Assembly: GCA_014338005.1 (NCBI GenBank)
Contig: QUBZ01000014.1
Coordinates: 1-62,613 of the forward strand
Direction: 5' to 3'
Source of the DNA: Chloroflexota bacterium
Lineage (GTDB): Bacteria > Chloroflexota > Anaerolineae > Aggregatilineales > Phototrophicaceae
DNA: 62,613 nt
Made by a program: the position numbers and the translations under genes. Of this stretch, positions 1-8,937 are shown in pieces (position 1 is the first letter of the stretch; each line of letters begins with the position of its first letter). The notes under the pieces were generated by a model, which worked only from the letters and a program-made list of their open reading frames with translations, was not told the origin of the DNA and did no database searches.

Positions 1-102
1 CATTGTTCGCTTTGTGCTTGACTGAGTATATCGGTGATTGGAAATTCCATGTGGTATAGTTTGCCCAATCCTTTTCACTCTTCCTACAGTTGAGCCACCC
101 TT
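1..102. other. Left-edge intergenic sequence
   Basis: This stretch lies downstream of the first minus-strand gene. I see no open frame, no RNA gene and no convincing terminator hairpin. A TATAGT hexamer at 54..59 could be a plus-strand -10 box, but no good -35 box lies 16 to 18 bases upstream. Confidence 0.4.
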
Positions 103-927
103 TTATGGTTTGCGGCGGGTGGTGATGCGTTCCGCCAGTTCGGTGCTTAACAGCGTCAGCCCGCGAATACGCAAACCGTCTATCTGACCGATTAACTGCC
201 GCGCCCCCCTGCGGCCAAGCTCTACCACATCGGCGGCGACCGTCGTCAAACCGGCCTGCGCCGCTTCCGGGCCATCACCGAACCCGACCACAGCGACATC
301 TTCCGGCACGCGCCAGCCGGCGGCCTGGATGGCGCGCATGGCGGCTTCGGCCATCAGATAGTCGGACGCCAGTACGGAATCAAACTCTCGATTCGTTTGG
401 AGAAAATGTGCCATTGACTCTGCCGCCAGGGCGGGGATGAACTCGCCGGGCAGGTAATAGTCCGGCGGAATGTTCAGGTTGTAACGCATGGCTTCCTGGC
501 GGAAAGCCATTTCGCGCTGGATGCCGTCGTTCTGCTGCATATGTCCCTGGATGAAAACGGGTTTGGCGCAGCCGCAGGCGATGACCAGATGCTGCATCAG
601 TATGGCGATGCCCTGGCGGTTGTTCGGCATCACGCCGGGGATGGCCGTTCCGGGAACCTGATGGCTGATGAGCGAAAGCGGCAGGCCGCGCTTGTGTAGG
701 GTGTCGAGCATCTCATTGGGCAGGACGTTGGCGATGACAAGCGCGCCCGCCAGCGATTCCCAATTCAGGGGCAAGTCTTCGGCGCGGCGCGGCGGCTCGA
801 TGACCTGGACAACATTTACACGAAACCCGCGCTGCGCTGCTGTCTCCTGCGCGCCCGCGATCACATCCCGCTGAAAAACCTCGTAGGGATTGTTCGTGAT
901 GATGTTGATCTCACGCATGGCGGTCAT
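103..927 (-). CDS. LacI/PurR-type sugar-sensing domain protein lacking an HTH
   Basis: The 274-residue protein matches the periplasmic-binding-protein-like effector domain of LacI/GalR regulators. Evidence includes the N-terminal strand and helix with NNPYEVFQRDVIAGA and the C-terminal VPEDVAVVGFGDGPEA segment typical of this fold. The usual N-terminal helix-turn-helix of about 50 residues is absent. The reading frame begins right at the sensor domain, so it is not a simple 5' truncation inside the frame. The start overlaps the stop of the upstream ROK regulator gene by four bases (ATGA), so translation is probably coupled. Inference: it may sense a sugar and act through the ROK protein, or be a cytoplasmic sugar-binding protein. 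It is the last gene of the amino-sugar operon. Confidence 0.8.
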   Translation of the reverse strand: MTAMREINIITNNPYEVFQRDVIAGAQETAAQRGFRVNVVQVIEPPRRAEDLPLNWESLAGALVIANVLPNEMLDTLHKRGLPLSLISHQVPGTAIPGVMPNNRQGIAILMQHLVIACGCAKPVFIQGHMQQNDGIQREMAFRQEAMRYNLNIPPDYYLPGEFIPALAAESMAHFLQTNREFDSVLASDYLMAEAAMRAIQAAGWRVPEDVAVVGFGDGPEAAQAGLTTVAADVVELGRRGARQLIGQIDGLRIRGLTLLSTELAERITTRRKP

Positions 928-2075
928 AGGATATCCAATTCGCGGTGCAGTGCCAGCGCCGCCGCGCCGATGGCACTGAGATTACCCGAATAAGCCAGCG
1001 AAAAGACGACCGGGCGCACGACCTCCGGCCAGAGCATAGACTCGGTTTTTTCGACAATACGGCGTAAAAAATCGTCCCCCAGGTTGACGATCGGCCCGGC
1101 CAAAGAAACATGGTCTGGCCGCAGCAGGCCGACAATCCAACCCATGATCTGCGCCAGATAGGTTGACATCTCCTCGCCTAACTGCTGCGCTGCCGGGTCA
1201 CCGTTCGCGGCGCTGTAGTGGATGTGCATATACGTGAGGCCGTTTTCCGGCAAAGTCGAGCCAGGATGCTGCCGCCGCAGTTCAGCCGCGCGCCGCTGCA
1301 CTGCCGGCCAGCCGAGCAGCGTATCCAGGCGGCTTTCGCCGGTGGTTGAAAAAAGGCCGCTGATGTCGCCGCCCTGATGGCAGGTGATGCCGCCAAGCGT
1401 GATGCCTACCTCGACGCTGTTGGTGATAAGTACGGTAACGAGGCTGCGGGTATGGTCATCGCCGTTGAGGCCGAAAGCATACTGCGCCAGCGCGGTGAGT
1501 TCGGCGCTGTTGCCGGTATAAACCGGCACGCCATAACGCGCGGACAGGCGTTCCGACAGCGGCCAGTGACGCCAGCCAAGCGGCGGCGAATCGGTAATGA
1601 TGCCGCTGCCGGTTTCCACCACGCCAGGAACGCCGACGCCGATGCACAGCAGGGGCGCATCCAACTGCGCCACCAGGCCGTTAATCACGTCGGTGAGCAG
1701 GGCTTCAACGGCGTCCCCCTGGGCGTTTTCCAGTTCGGCGTAGTGCTGCGCGGCGACCTGCCCGGCGAGATTACACAAAACCCCGAACGCCCGCCCGTTG
1801 TCCAGCGAAACGCCGATGACCTGGCGCGCCTCCGGCACGAATTTGATAAGCGTCGGACGTTTGCCCCCGCTTTCGGTGGATTCGCCCAGGCCGCCTTCGG
1901 TCAGCAGGCCGTCGGCTATCAATTCTCCGATCAAATCGGAGACGGTCGGTTTTGCCAGGCCGGTTTCCGACGCCAGCGCCGCGCGGTTGTTTGCCAGCCC
2001 GGTATACACTGCGCGCAGCAGCAGTTGGCGGTTGTGGCGGCGCAGGTTTTCGCGGGTGGCTTTTAATGGTTTCAT
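924..2075 (-). CDS. ROK family transcriptional regulator
   Basis: This 383-residue protein has an N-terminal winged helix-turn-helix (about residues 15-75, with RAALASETGLAKPTVSDLIG) followed by a ROK-type sugar kinase fold (about 85-380). The nucleotide-sugar fold motif GVGVPGVVE is present. The cysteine-rich zinc motif that most ROK proteins carry is replaced by GGDISGLFSTTG, so zinc-dependent sugar binding is likely lost or altered. Family knowledge: such proteins (NagC, XylR, Mlc) repress sugar uptake operons until an inducer binds. Its start overlaps the GH18 gene stop by ATGA, and its stop overlaps the sensor-domain gene by ATGA. It is the best candidate to bind the palindrome at 8911..8929 upstream of this operon. 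Confidence 0.88.
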   Translation of the reverse strand: MKPLKATRENLRRHNRQLLLRAVYTGLANNRAALASETGLAKPTVSDLIGELIADGLLTEGGLGESTESGGKRPTLIKFVPEARQVIGVSLDNGRAFGVLCNLAGQVAAQHYAELENAQGDAVEALLTDVINGLVAQLDAPLLCIGVGVPGVVETGSGIITDSPPLGWRHWPLSERLSARYGVPVYTGNSAELTALAQYAFGLNGDDHTRSLVTVLITNSVEVGITLGGITCHQGGDISGLFSTTGESRLDTLLGWPAVQRRAAELRRQHPGSTLPENGLTYMHIHYSAANGDPAAQQLGEEMSTYLAQIMGWIVGLLRPDHVSLAGPIVNLGDDFLRRIVEKTESMLWPEVVRPVVFSLAYSGNLSAIGAAALALHRELDIL

Positions 2076-3103
2076 GGTTGCCGTTGACAGTTAGACGGGC
2101 GGGCCGCCCGTAACACATCCCAGTTGGCCGGGTCTTCGCCGCCAATGCCCCAGATGGCGACGCCGCCGAGTTGGGGGTAGGCGGCCAACACCTGATCTAA
2201 TTTATACTCTAAAGCCGCTGAATCGGCGACATAAAATGTCTGGCGAGGCAGGCCGCGCGCGTTTAATTCCACATAGGCGTCGCCGCCAGGGTCACGCTGA
2301 ACCTCCAGCTTGAAGGATGCGATCAGCGGCTGAATCGACTCCCAGCTTATCGTGGTCGCCGGGGGGCGGCTCCGCTGCCAGCTGTACCCATAAAACGGCA
2401 GTCCCAGGCGCACTTTGGATAGATCAACAATGGACTCGGCATAGGCCAGCACATCCAGCACCCAGGGCGTCGGGCTGATCGGGCCGGGTGGGTCGCTGCG
2501 GCTGGTGTAGTCGTAGGTCATAATCGAAAACACATCCACCGCCGGGGCGATTCGCGCCCAGTCCTGCGCGGCTGCGCCCGGCCACGTTCCGGCGTCATCT
2601 GTTTTGGCATGGACGGCGATAGTCAGCAGTTTACCGCGTGCGTGGAGGGCTGTTGAGAGTTCCTCGATAAAGGCCGAAAAATCGTCGCGGGTGCTGGCCG
2701 GAAAACCCTCGTAATCAATATCAATGCCGTCATATCCCTTCGTTTCGACCAGTTCCACGATCTGCTGCACATGGAAGGCGCGCGTTTCGGCAGGGGACAG
2801 CATTTCAAATACGCTGCTCGGTATCGAAGGAATGATGATGAGTCCCAGATCGCGCCATTCGGTGATCTGCTGCGGGTTTTCCAGGCCGGGATGGGCGTAA
2901 ATCGTGCCATCAGGGCGGGGTGAATACCAGAATGGATGCACCACGTCCAGCACGTCGCGGTTAACGCGAATGGTTTCGTCGCCGCCGGTTGTCCCCGGCG
3001 AGGGATGCCAGACGGAAACGCACCAGGGCGCGGCTGTTTCCTGCCCGGCAGCGACCACTGCCGGCAGCAGCACGCAGAGCAGAGCGAACAGCACCTGTTT
3101 CAT
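2072..3103 (-). CDS. Secreted GH18-family glycoside hydrolase
   Basis: The protein is 343 residues from the ATG at 3103. A longer frame exists upstream, but this start gives a clear signal peptide (MKQVLFALLCVLLPAVVAAG) and overlaps the GH3 stop by ATGA. The GH18 signature DxxDxDxE appears as DGIDIDYE at residues 125-132, so the catalytic glutamate is E132. Family knowledge: GH18 enzymes cleave beta-1,4-N-acetylglucosamine linkages by substrate-assisted catalysis. Some members of this YdhD/SleL-like group act on peptidoglycan. Together with the GH3 enzyme next to it, this suggests extracellular degradation of chitin-like or peptidoglycan-derived glycans, with the products imported by the ABC system of the same operon. 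The exact substrate cannot be read from the sequence. Confidence 0.85.
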   Translation of the reverse strand: MKQVLFALLCVLLPAVVAAGQETAAPWCVSVWHPSPGTTGGDETIRVNRDVLDVVHPFWYSPRPDGTIYAHPGLENPQQITEWRDLGLIIIPSIPSSVFEMLSPAETRAFHVQQIVELVETKGYDGIDIDYEGFPASTRDDFSAFIEELSTALHARGKLLTIAVHAKTDDAGTWPGAAAQDWARIAPAVDVFSIMTYDYTSRSDPPGPISPTPWVLDVLAYAESIVDLSKVRLGLPFYGYSWQRSRPPATTISWESIQPLIASFKLEVQRDPGGDAYVELNARGLPRQTFYVADSAALEYKLDQVLAAYPQLGGVAIWGIGGEDPANWDVLRAARPSNCQRQP

Positions 3104-4617
3104 AGCCGCGCCGGTTCGATTCCTGGAATCGGGCAGGGTAAAACGCCGCGCGCGGGGATTTCGCCAAACAGCACGCGCGCGACGGCTTCCATCGTGGCCG
3201 GGCGGATGCCGTAAGCGCATAGGTACGTTTCGATCTGCGGGAAAGCACGCAGGTCATACGGCGTTCGCAGCGCCACGACAATGGGCGTTTTACCGCGCGT
3301 TTGGAGTTCGCGCACCAGCGCGGCCTGGGCGGGGTCGCGGTCGGCAGCAATTGTGCCGATGATGATAATGTCCGCGTCCTGGGCAGCGTTGATGAGCGGC
3401 GCCGCCGCTTCGACCGGCGCGCTGTAAGGCATCTCCAGCGCGATCACGCGGGTATGGCGCGCGCGTATTGCCGCCGCCAGATTGATCTGCACATCGGATG
3501 AGGTATCGGCGGGTGTCAGGTTGACGGGGCGGACGGCAATCACCGCGATTTTTGTTTCCGGCGTGGGGCGCAGCGGCAGCCGGTTATTGTCGCGCACCAG
3601 GGTGATCGAAGCATCGGCAATGGCCTGGGCAATCTGCCGGTGTTCGGCACAGCCGATCACATCCAGCGCGGGGTGCGTCTGGGGCAGGGCGGCGCGGGCG
3701 CGGGCGATACGCTCCAGCGAAGCCGCATTGTACAGCGGGCGCATTTCGGCGGTCAATTCGATTTGCTCCGGTAGATGGCCGAGCAGGACAAGGTCGGCCC
3801 CGGCCTGCAGCGCGGCGCGGATGCTGGCGCGCGTACCCATCCGGTTGACGGCCTGCATGTCCATCGCGTCGGTTAAAATCAGGCCGTCGAAGCCCATTTT
3901 TTCCCGCAGCAGCCCGGTGAGTATCGGGCGCGATACGGTAGCGATAGACTCGGCATCCAGCGCCGAAAAGCGGATGTGTGCGGACATCACGCCGCCGACG
4001 CCCGCCGCAATCGCTTTGCGGAACGGATAAAGCTCCAGCGATTCCATCTCTGAGAGCGACTTGTTGATGACCGGCACATCAAAATGCGAATCTACCAGCG
4101 TGTCGCCATGACCGGGGAAATGTTTGGCCGTAGCGATTACTCCTTCAGCCTGCATCCCGGCGATGAGCGCGCTGCCCAATTCGCCGGCCAGTGCCGGGTC
4201 GGCCCCAAACGAACGGATGCCGGTAGCGATGTTATCTGGGTTATTGTTCAGGTCGAGGACGGGCGCGAAGTTCAGGTTGCAGCCGGCGGCTAGCAGTTCC
4301 CGCGCCAGCACGCGCCCGGCCAGCCGCGCCAGCTCCGGCGAGCGGGCCGCGCCCAATGCCATATTGCCGGGCAGTTCGGTCGCGCCGCCGGTGATTGCCA
4401 TCAACTGCCCGCCCTCCTGGTCGGTGCCGATCAGCGGCGGGGGGCAGCCGCCTTCGCGGGCGGCCTGGTGCAGGCGCATGGTCAGTTCGCGGAACTGCGC
4501 CAGCGATTCAAAGTTGTAGGCGAACAGGCAGAAAGCGGCGATGTCCCCGCGCCGGACGCCTTCCAGGACGGCGGGCGGCGGCGTGAAACCCCGAAAGCTG
4601 TGCATAAGCTGTGTCAA
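3100..4617 (-). CDS. nagZ: GH3 beta-N-acetylhexosaminidase (NagZ-like)
   Basis: This 505-residue GH3 protein has two domains. The N-terminal TIM barrel carries KHFPGHGDT (165-173) and the Asp-His dyad D176/H178 in the loop LVDSH, which marks the NagZ branch of GH3. The nucleophile is probably D250 in LILTDAMDM. A C-terminal alpha/beta sandwich of about 170 residues makes it a two-domain NagZ, like the Bacillus type and longer than the enterobacterial one. No signal peptide is evident, so it probably acts in the cytosol on imported disaccharides. The start is TTG at 4617, or ATG at 4605. It lies five bases after the permease gene and overlaps the GH18 gene. Confidence 0.9.
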   Translation of the reverse strand: MTQLMHSFRGFTPPPAVLEGVRRGDIAAFCLFAYNFESLAQFRELTMRLHQAAREGGCPPPLIGTDQEGGQLMAITGGATELPGNMALGAARSPELARLAGRVLARELLAAGCNLNFAPVLDLNNNPDNIATGIRSFGADPALAGELGSALIAGMQAEGVIATAKHFPGHGDTLVDSHFDVPVINKSLSEMESLELYPFRKAIAAGVGGVMSAHIRFSALDAESIATVSRPILTGLLREKMGFDGLILTDAMDMQAVNRMGTRASIRAALQAGADLVLLGHLPEQIELTAEMRPLYNAASLERIARARAALPQTHPALDVIGCAEHRQIAQAIADASITLVRDNNRLPLRPTPETKIAVIAVRPVNLTPADTSSDVQINLAAAIRARHTRVIALEMPYSAPVEAAAPLINAAQDADIIIIGTIAADRDPAQAALVRELQTRGKTPIVVALRTPYDLRAFPQIETYLCAYGIRPATMEAVARVLFGEIPARGVLPCPIPGIEPARL

Positions 4618-4622
4618 GATGC

Positions 4623-5534
4623 TTACCCTTTCGTGCCGGTCATGGTGATGCCCTCAACGAAGTACCGCTGCGTCAGGATGAATACGACCAGCACCGGGAT
4701 GATAAATAATACGCTGGCAGCCATGATATCCTGCCAGGGAATCGGCGATTCCTGTAAATTGTTCTTTTGCGCGACGTAAATCGGCATGGTAAACAGTTCC
4801 GCGCGCTGGAGGTAAATCAGCGGGTTGATGAGGTTGTTCCACTGGCCGACGAACAGGAATACGGTGATCGTCGCAATCGCCGGGCGGGACAGCGGCATGA
4901 TGACATACCACCAGATTTGCAGCGGGTTCGCGCCGTCAATCATGGCCGCCTCATCCAGTTCGCGCGGGATGCTCAACATAAACTGCCGCACCAGGAAAAT
5001 CAGCGCCGCGCCGCCGGCGAAAAAGCCGGGGATGGTGATGGGGTTGAACGTGCGAATCCACCCCAGGTTGTGAAATAGCACGTACTGCGGCACCAGTGTG
5101 GCCTGCGCGGGCAGCATCAGCGTCCCCATCATCAGCGCGAAAACGACGCCGCGCCCTTTCCATTCCAGGCGGCTGAAGGCATAAGCTACCAGCGCAATCG
5201 AAGTGACCGTGCCGACCAGCACCACCGATACGACAAAAACGCTGTTGGTATAAGCGCGGTAGAACGTATCCTCTTGCAGCAGTTTGGCGTAGTTATTCCA
5301 TTGAGGGTTGGCAGGCAGCAGGTTTAACTGCGGCTGGCCGACTTCTTCAACGGTCTTAAGCGATGTGCCGGCCATCCAGGCCATCGGGAATAAAAAGAAC
5401 AGCGATGCGGCTAACAGGATGGCGTACAGGATGAGCGCGCGCGCATCAACCGCCCGCACGAAGCGCAGGAACAGGTTCGGCTGCGCGACCTGAGGCGGGA
5501 CGGATAATTGGGCGTTGCCGGATACAGTCGCCAT
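4623..5534 (-). CDS. ABC sugar transporter permease, MalG type
   Basis: This is a six-helix inner-membrane permease of the carbohydrate uptake family 1. The EAA loop, which contacts the ATPase, reads ELDEAAMIDGANPLQIWW. The extended N-terminus precedes the first helix (ALILYAILLAASLFFLFPMA). I chose the ATG at 5534 because it follows the stop of the partner permease by two bases and a GAGG ribosome site sits at a good distance; an in-frame start 24 bases upstream lies inside the partner gene. No ATP-binding subunit is encoded in the window, which is common in this family when one MsmK-type ATPase serves several importers. Confidence 0.9.
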   Translation of the reverse strand: MATVSGNAQLSVPPQVAQPNLFLRFVRAVDARALILYAILLAASLFFLFPMAWMAGTSLKTVEEVGQPQLNLLPANPQWNNYAKLLQEDTFYRAYTNSVFVVSVVLVGTVTSIALVAYAFSRLEWKGRGVVFALMMGTLMLPAQATLVPQYVLFHNLGWIRTFNPITIPGFFAGGAALIFLVRQFMLSIPRELDEAAMIDGANPLQIWWYVIMPLSRPAIATITVFLFVGQWNNLINPLIYLQRAELFTMPIYVAQKNNLQESPIPWQDIMAASVLFIIPVLVVFILTQRYFVEGITMTGTKG

Positions 5535-5536
5535 AG

Positions 5537-7495
5537 TTATGCCTCGTAATAAACCCATTTGTTATACCGGAACTGCAAGACGGTCAGCAGCACGATGATG
5601 ACGGCCAAAATCCACGAAACCGCCGCGCCCTGGCCGATCTCTAACTGGCGGAAGGTGCGGTTGAACAGGAAGAATGCTGCCGACGCCAGATCATCCTCGG
5701 TTTGCGGCGTGCGGAGAATATAAATCGTATCGAAAGTTTGCAGCGCGGCGATGATTCCGATCACGATATTATAAAACATGGCCGGCGAGATCATCGGCAG
5801 CGTGATCTTCCAGAACTTTTGCCAGAGATTTGCGCCATCCACTTCGGCAGCTTCATAAAAAGCGCGCGGCACACCCTTTAAGGCCGCCAGGAAAATGAGC
5901 ATCCCCGCCCCGGAACTCCACATGGTAATGAGGATGAGCGAGGGTTTGGCCCATAGTTCATTGGTCATCCACAGCGGCACGCGGTTTTTATCCGGCCAGG
6001 TTGCAGTCGCGGCGCGGAACTGGCTGAAGTGATAGTTGGGCTGGCCGGTGGCCTGGGCGATCTGGTCATAGGCCTGGAAGTAACGCACGCCGTCCACAAC
6101 GGCGCTGATGGCGAACAGGCTGAAAGCTGCCAGCGCGACCAGCGCGACTGTGCGCGCCGCGCGGGGGTAACGGTTGTTCGCCACCGCCAGGCCGCCGAGT
6201 ACCAGCGCGACCAGGCCGTACAGCCACAGGGCCGCCGGTGTCGTGGCGGCGAACTCTGTTTTCAGGTAGTCCAGGCTGTTAGGTTGAACGATGGCCGATT
6301 GCAGCGTTAAATACTGCGGCAGGATGGACAGGCGACCGCCATCAAGCTGGCCTGGAATCAAACGCAGGATGATAAAACCGATCAGCAGCGCCGCGCCGCC
6401 CCCCAGGATAGGCCGCCTGTGGGCCGGGGTGCGGGCGACCAGCACGAGCGTCACCGGCGCGGCAGCAGCCAGCAGCGCCGGGATATACAGCGACCATTCC
6501 GTTTGGCCCCCCAGGACGAAAACAGCGGTCAGTGCGAGCGCCGCCAGCAGCGGCGGAATCAGCGTCCACAGGCGGTAGCGCCTGTTTTCATCGCGATAAT
6601 CCGCCAGCAGCGCGCCGAGGGCAGCCAGCGCGCCAATACCCAGCAGCAGGCCGGGGTCGAGTGGGTCGGCAACCAGAGCGCGGGCGGCCAGCAGGATTAT
6701 CAAGGTCGCGCTGACCAGTTCCGCCACCAGCCAGGCGCGGGCGCGTTTGCCGGGCGTCCATTCGCCGCGCACCAGCGACAGCAGCACCAGCGCGCCGATA
6801 AGCGCAGGGACGGCATATTTAAACGGGCCGATGGGGCTGCCCTCCGCGATGCCGGCGTACAGGCTGTTGATGGCCTCGACGGTGAAAATGAAAGCGCGGT
6901 ATATCCAGTCGAACAGGAAAAAGCTGCCCGCTATGTTTTGCAGCGTGACGTTAACAAAACCGCCGTTGCCGGCGAACATATACCGCCAGGCCAGCAGCGC
7001 CGCCGGGCCGCCGGCCAGGATCACCGGCAGGTAAAAAATGAGGCGGAAAATGCGGATGCCCCGCATCTGGTTGTTCAGCAGCATCGCCATGCCGAGCGCG
7101 GTGACGATTTGCAGCGGGACGCCGACGGCCATGTAATAAAACGAGTTAAACATCGCCTGCGAAAATCGCCGCCCTTGCGCCCCTTGCCCCAGCAGCAGTT
7201 CGCGGTAATTATCCAGGCCGACCCAGGTCATCGGCTTGCCGAGTTTGTAGTCCGTAAAGCTGTAATACAGCGAGGCCAGCGCCGGGCCGAGGACGAAGAC
7301 AACGAAGCCGATAATCCAGGGGGCGGCAAACAGAAAACCCCAGTATACCTTGCGCTGCTCGCTGGCAGACAGCCCACGCCAGCGGGCGACCCGCTTGGCT
7401 GCGTAGCCGACCAGGATGCTGCCGACGACGATAAAAATGGCCGTACCGGCTGCCCACAGCAGGTTTTCCCATCGCGCTTGTGAGCTGACATCCAT
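5537..7495 (-). CDS. ABC sugar transporter permease, MalF type, with large hydrophobic insertion
   Basis: At 652 residues this is more than twice the usual length (about 300). The N-terminal third is a normal MalF-like permease start (AAPWIIGFVVFVLGPALASL at about 57-76, then YLPVILAGGPAALLAWRYMF). The C-terminal 146 residues (from about 507) are a normal permease end with the EAA loop FYEAAEVDGANLWQKFW. Between them, residues about 190-506 add some 315 residues with roughly eight hydrophobic stretches and charged turns. The insertion sits where ordinary homologues have a short periplasmic loop. The frame is intact, so it is not a frameshifted fusion. It is likely still the importer partner of the downstream permease; what the insertion does is unknown. 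Confidence 0.85.
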   Translation of the reverse strand: MDVSSQARWENLLWAAGTAIFIVVGSILVGYAAKRVARWRGLSASEQRKVYWGFLFAAPWIIGFVVFVLGPALASLYYSFTDYKLGKPMTWVGLDNYRELLLGQGAQGRRFSQAMFNSFYYMAVGVPLQIVTALGMAMLLNNQMRGIRIFRLIFYLPVILAGGPAALLAWRYMFAGNGGFVNVTLQNIAGSFFLFDWIYRAFIFTVEAINSLYAGIAEGSPIGPFKYAVPALIGALVLLSLVRGEWTPGKRARAWLVAELVSATLIILLAARALVADPLDPGLLLGIGALAALGALLADYRDENRRYRLWTLIPPLLAALALTAVFVLGGQTEWSLYIPALLAAAAPVTLVLVARTPAHRRPILGGGAALLIGFIILRLIPGQLDGGRLSILPQYLTLQSAIVQPNSLDYLKTEFAATTPAALWLYGLVALVLGGLAVANNRYPRAARTVALVALAAFSLFAISAVVDGVRYFQAYDQIAQATGQPNYHFSQFRAATATWPDKNRVPLWMTNELWAKPSLILITMWSSGAGMLIFLAALKGVPRAFYEAAEVDGANLWQKFWKITLPMISPAMFYNIVIGIIAALQTFDTIYILRTPQTEDDLASAAFFLFNRTFRQLEIGQGAAVSWILAVIIVLLTVLQFRYNKWVYYEA

Positions 7496-7530
7496 AAAAA
7501 AGCCTTTCGTAAAAAACGATTTTCGGGGAT

Positions 7531-7559
7531 GTAGGGGAGGGCCTTAGACCTTCCCCTAC
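7531..7559. repeat. GTAGGGG-type palindrome between binding-protein and permease genes
   Basis: The sequence is an imperfect 12-bp inverted repeat that starts GTAGGGGAGG and ends CCTTCCCCTAC around a short loop. It lies between the binding-protein gene and the permease genes. There it could protect or partly terminate the transcript so that more binding protein than permease is made. A related GTAGGGG palindrome occurs inside the coding sequence at 37605..37630, so it may also be a dispersed repeat. Confidence 0.5.
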
Positions 7560-7582
7560 GTTACTTATGGCAGCAGAGGAGT

Positions 7583-8836
7583 TTAATCCAGGTAGCCGTT
7601 GGCTTCCAGGATGGCGTCGTATTCTTCCTTGAGGTTTCGCTGGGTGTCTTCCAGGCTCTGCCGGTCGGCCAGGTATGCCAGAACCTGCTCGCGGATGAGC
7701 GGGCGCAGTTCCGCGCTGGCGCGAATGTCGGAGAACGAGCGGCCATATTCTGCCGCCAGGTCCAGCATCTTTGCCCAGACCGGACTGTTGGCCTTCAATT
7801 CGTCCCAGGCATCCGTGCGGACGGGGGTAAAGCCGGCCACGCTGGTCAGTTCAATCGCATTTTCTTTGCTGCCGATGAATTTCAGGAACTCAACGGCCAG
7901 CGTCGGGTCTTCGACATAAGCCGGGACCGACAGCCAGTCAATGAAAACCTGAACGACCGGCTGGCCGTTTTCGCCCGCCGGGTAAGGCGCGATGGCGATA
8001 TTTTCCCACAGCGGGTCGCTGGTGGCGGGCATATTCCACATCGGGAAAATGCCGCTGATGACGTTCCCGGAAGCAATCGGCACGCCTTCAAACGGCGGCA
8101 GGCCGGCGGTCGTTTCTTCCGGCATAACGGCGCGGCGGCGGTCATACATAAACTTCAGGGCTTCGGCAGTCGCGGCGCTGTCGAAGGCGCTCGTGCCATC
8201 GTCGTAATACAGCTCGCCGCCGGCGCTCCAGATGTAGGCGATGAATTCCTGGTCATCAAACAGGCTGCTGCCGATGTCCATAAAGCCCATTTTTGTCATG
8301 GCGTTGTTTTCGACGGCGCTGTTGGCCTTCACGAACGCCAGCGCATCGGCGAAGGTGAGCGGCGGAATGACGGACGGGTCAACGGCCAGGTCAGTGCGGT
8401 AAAAAACGGGGCGGGGACTCATCAACAGGGGCAGTCCGCGCAGGTGGCCGTCCCAAGTCACTGTATCCAATGCCGTTGGCAGGAACTGATCCAGTTCTTC
8501 CCAATCTCTGAGATATGGGTCGAGGTCTTTAAGCAGTTCGCCAAAGATGTCGGCATATTCTGAACCCAGATACACGATGTCCGGCCCACTGCCGGTGGTG
8601 ATCCAGCCCGCGACGGTGGCATCAAATTCGCCCCAGCCGCCGGTCAGGATTTCAAGGTTAACGCCAGGATGGTCGGCTTCAAAGGCGGGGAAGGCCACTT
8701 CGTTGAACCACTTAATCGTGTTTTCGGTGAGGCCGGTGATATAAATTTCGAGAGACTGATCTTGAGCAGCCACCGGCAGAATGCCTGCCAGCAGCAGCGC
8801 GGCCACAGCCGCCAGGAGCGCAAAACGGTGCTTCAT
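7583..8836 (-). CDS. Extracellular sugar-binding protein of an ABC importer
   Basis: The protein has 417 residues. A signal peptide (MKHRFALLAAVAALLLAGILPVAA) is followed by a mature protein of the family 1 solute-binding class, with features such as EIYITGLTENTIKWFN near the N-terminus, VAGWITTGSGPDIVYLGSEY, and a C-terminal half with VEFLKFIGSKENA. No lipobox cysteine follows the signal peptide, so it may be released or held by other means. It is the first gene of the operon and should deliver a mono- or oligosaccharide to the two permeases. Given the GH3 and GH18 genes, an N-acetylglucosamine-containing ligand is plausible but not shown. Confidence 0.9.
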   Translation of the reverse strand: MKHRFALLAAVAALLLAGILPVAAQDQSLEIYITGLTENTIKWFNEVAFPAFEADHPGVNLEILTGGWGEFDATVAGWITTGSGPDIVYLGSEYADIFGELLKDLDPYLRDWEELDQFLPTALDTVTWDGHLRGLPLLMSPRPVFYRTDLAVDPSVIPPLTFADALAFVKANSAVENNAMTKMGFMDIGSSLFDDQEFIAYIWSAGGELYYDDGTSAFDSAATAEALKFMYDRRRAVMPEETTAGLPPFEGVPIASGNVISGIFPMWNMPATSDPLWENIAIAPYPAGENGQPVVQVFIDWLSVPAYVEDPTLAVEFLKFIGSKENAIELTSVAGFTPVRTDAWDELKANSPVWAKMLDLAAEYGRSFSDIRASAELRPLIREQVLAYLADRQSLEDTQRNLKEEYDAILEANGYLD

Positions 8837-8910
8837 GCGGACAAATCCTCCTCAAAATAAACGTTTGGACGGGAAGGAAACCACAGGTTTCCCCAAAACC
8901 GAGCCAGATA

Positions 8911-8929
8911 GTTAGTTATATTAACTTAC
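8911..8929. promoter_or_regulatory. Candidate ROK operator
   Basis: The sequence GTTAGTTA-TAT-TAACTTAC is an AT-rich imperfect palindrome (one mismatch per arm) in otherwise GC-rich DNA. It resembles the TTAGTTT...AAACTAA type of operator known for XylR-class ROK repressors. It sits just downstream of the -10 box of the minus-strand promoter at 8938..8966, so a bound repressor would block transcription start. The ROK gene at 924..2075 is the likely partner. Confidence 0.65.
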
Positions 8930-8937
8930 TTACCTAA

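Noticed and set aside
3100..3220. Longer frame for the GH18 gene (start at 3220)
   Set aside because: It overlaps the GH3 gene by 120 bases and puts the signal peptide inside the protein; the ATG at 3103 overlaps the GH3 stop by four bases, like its neighbours.
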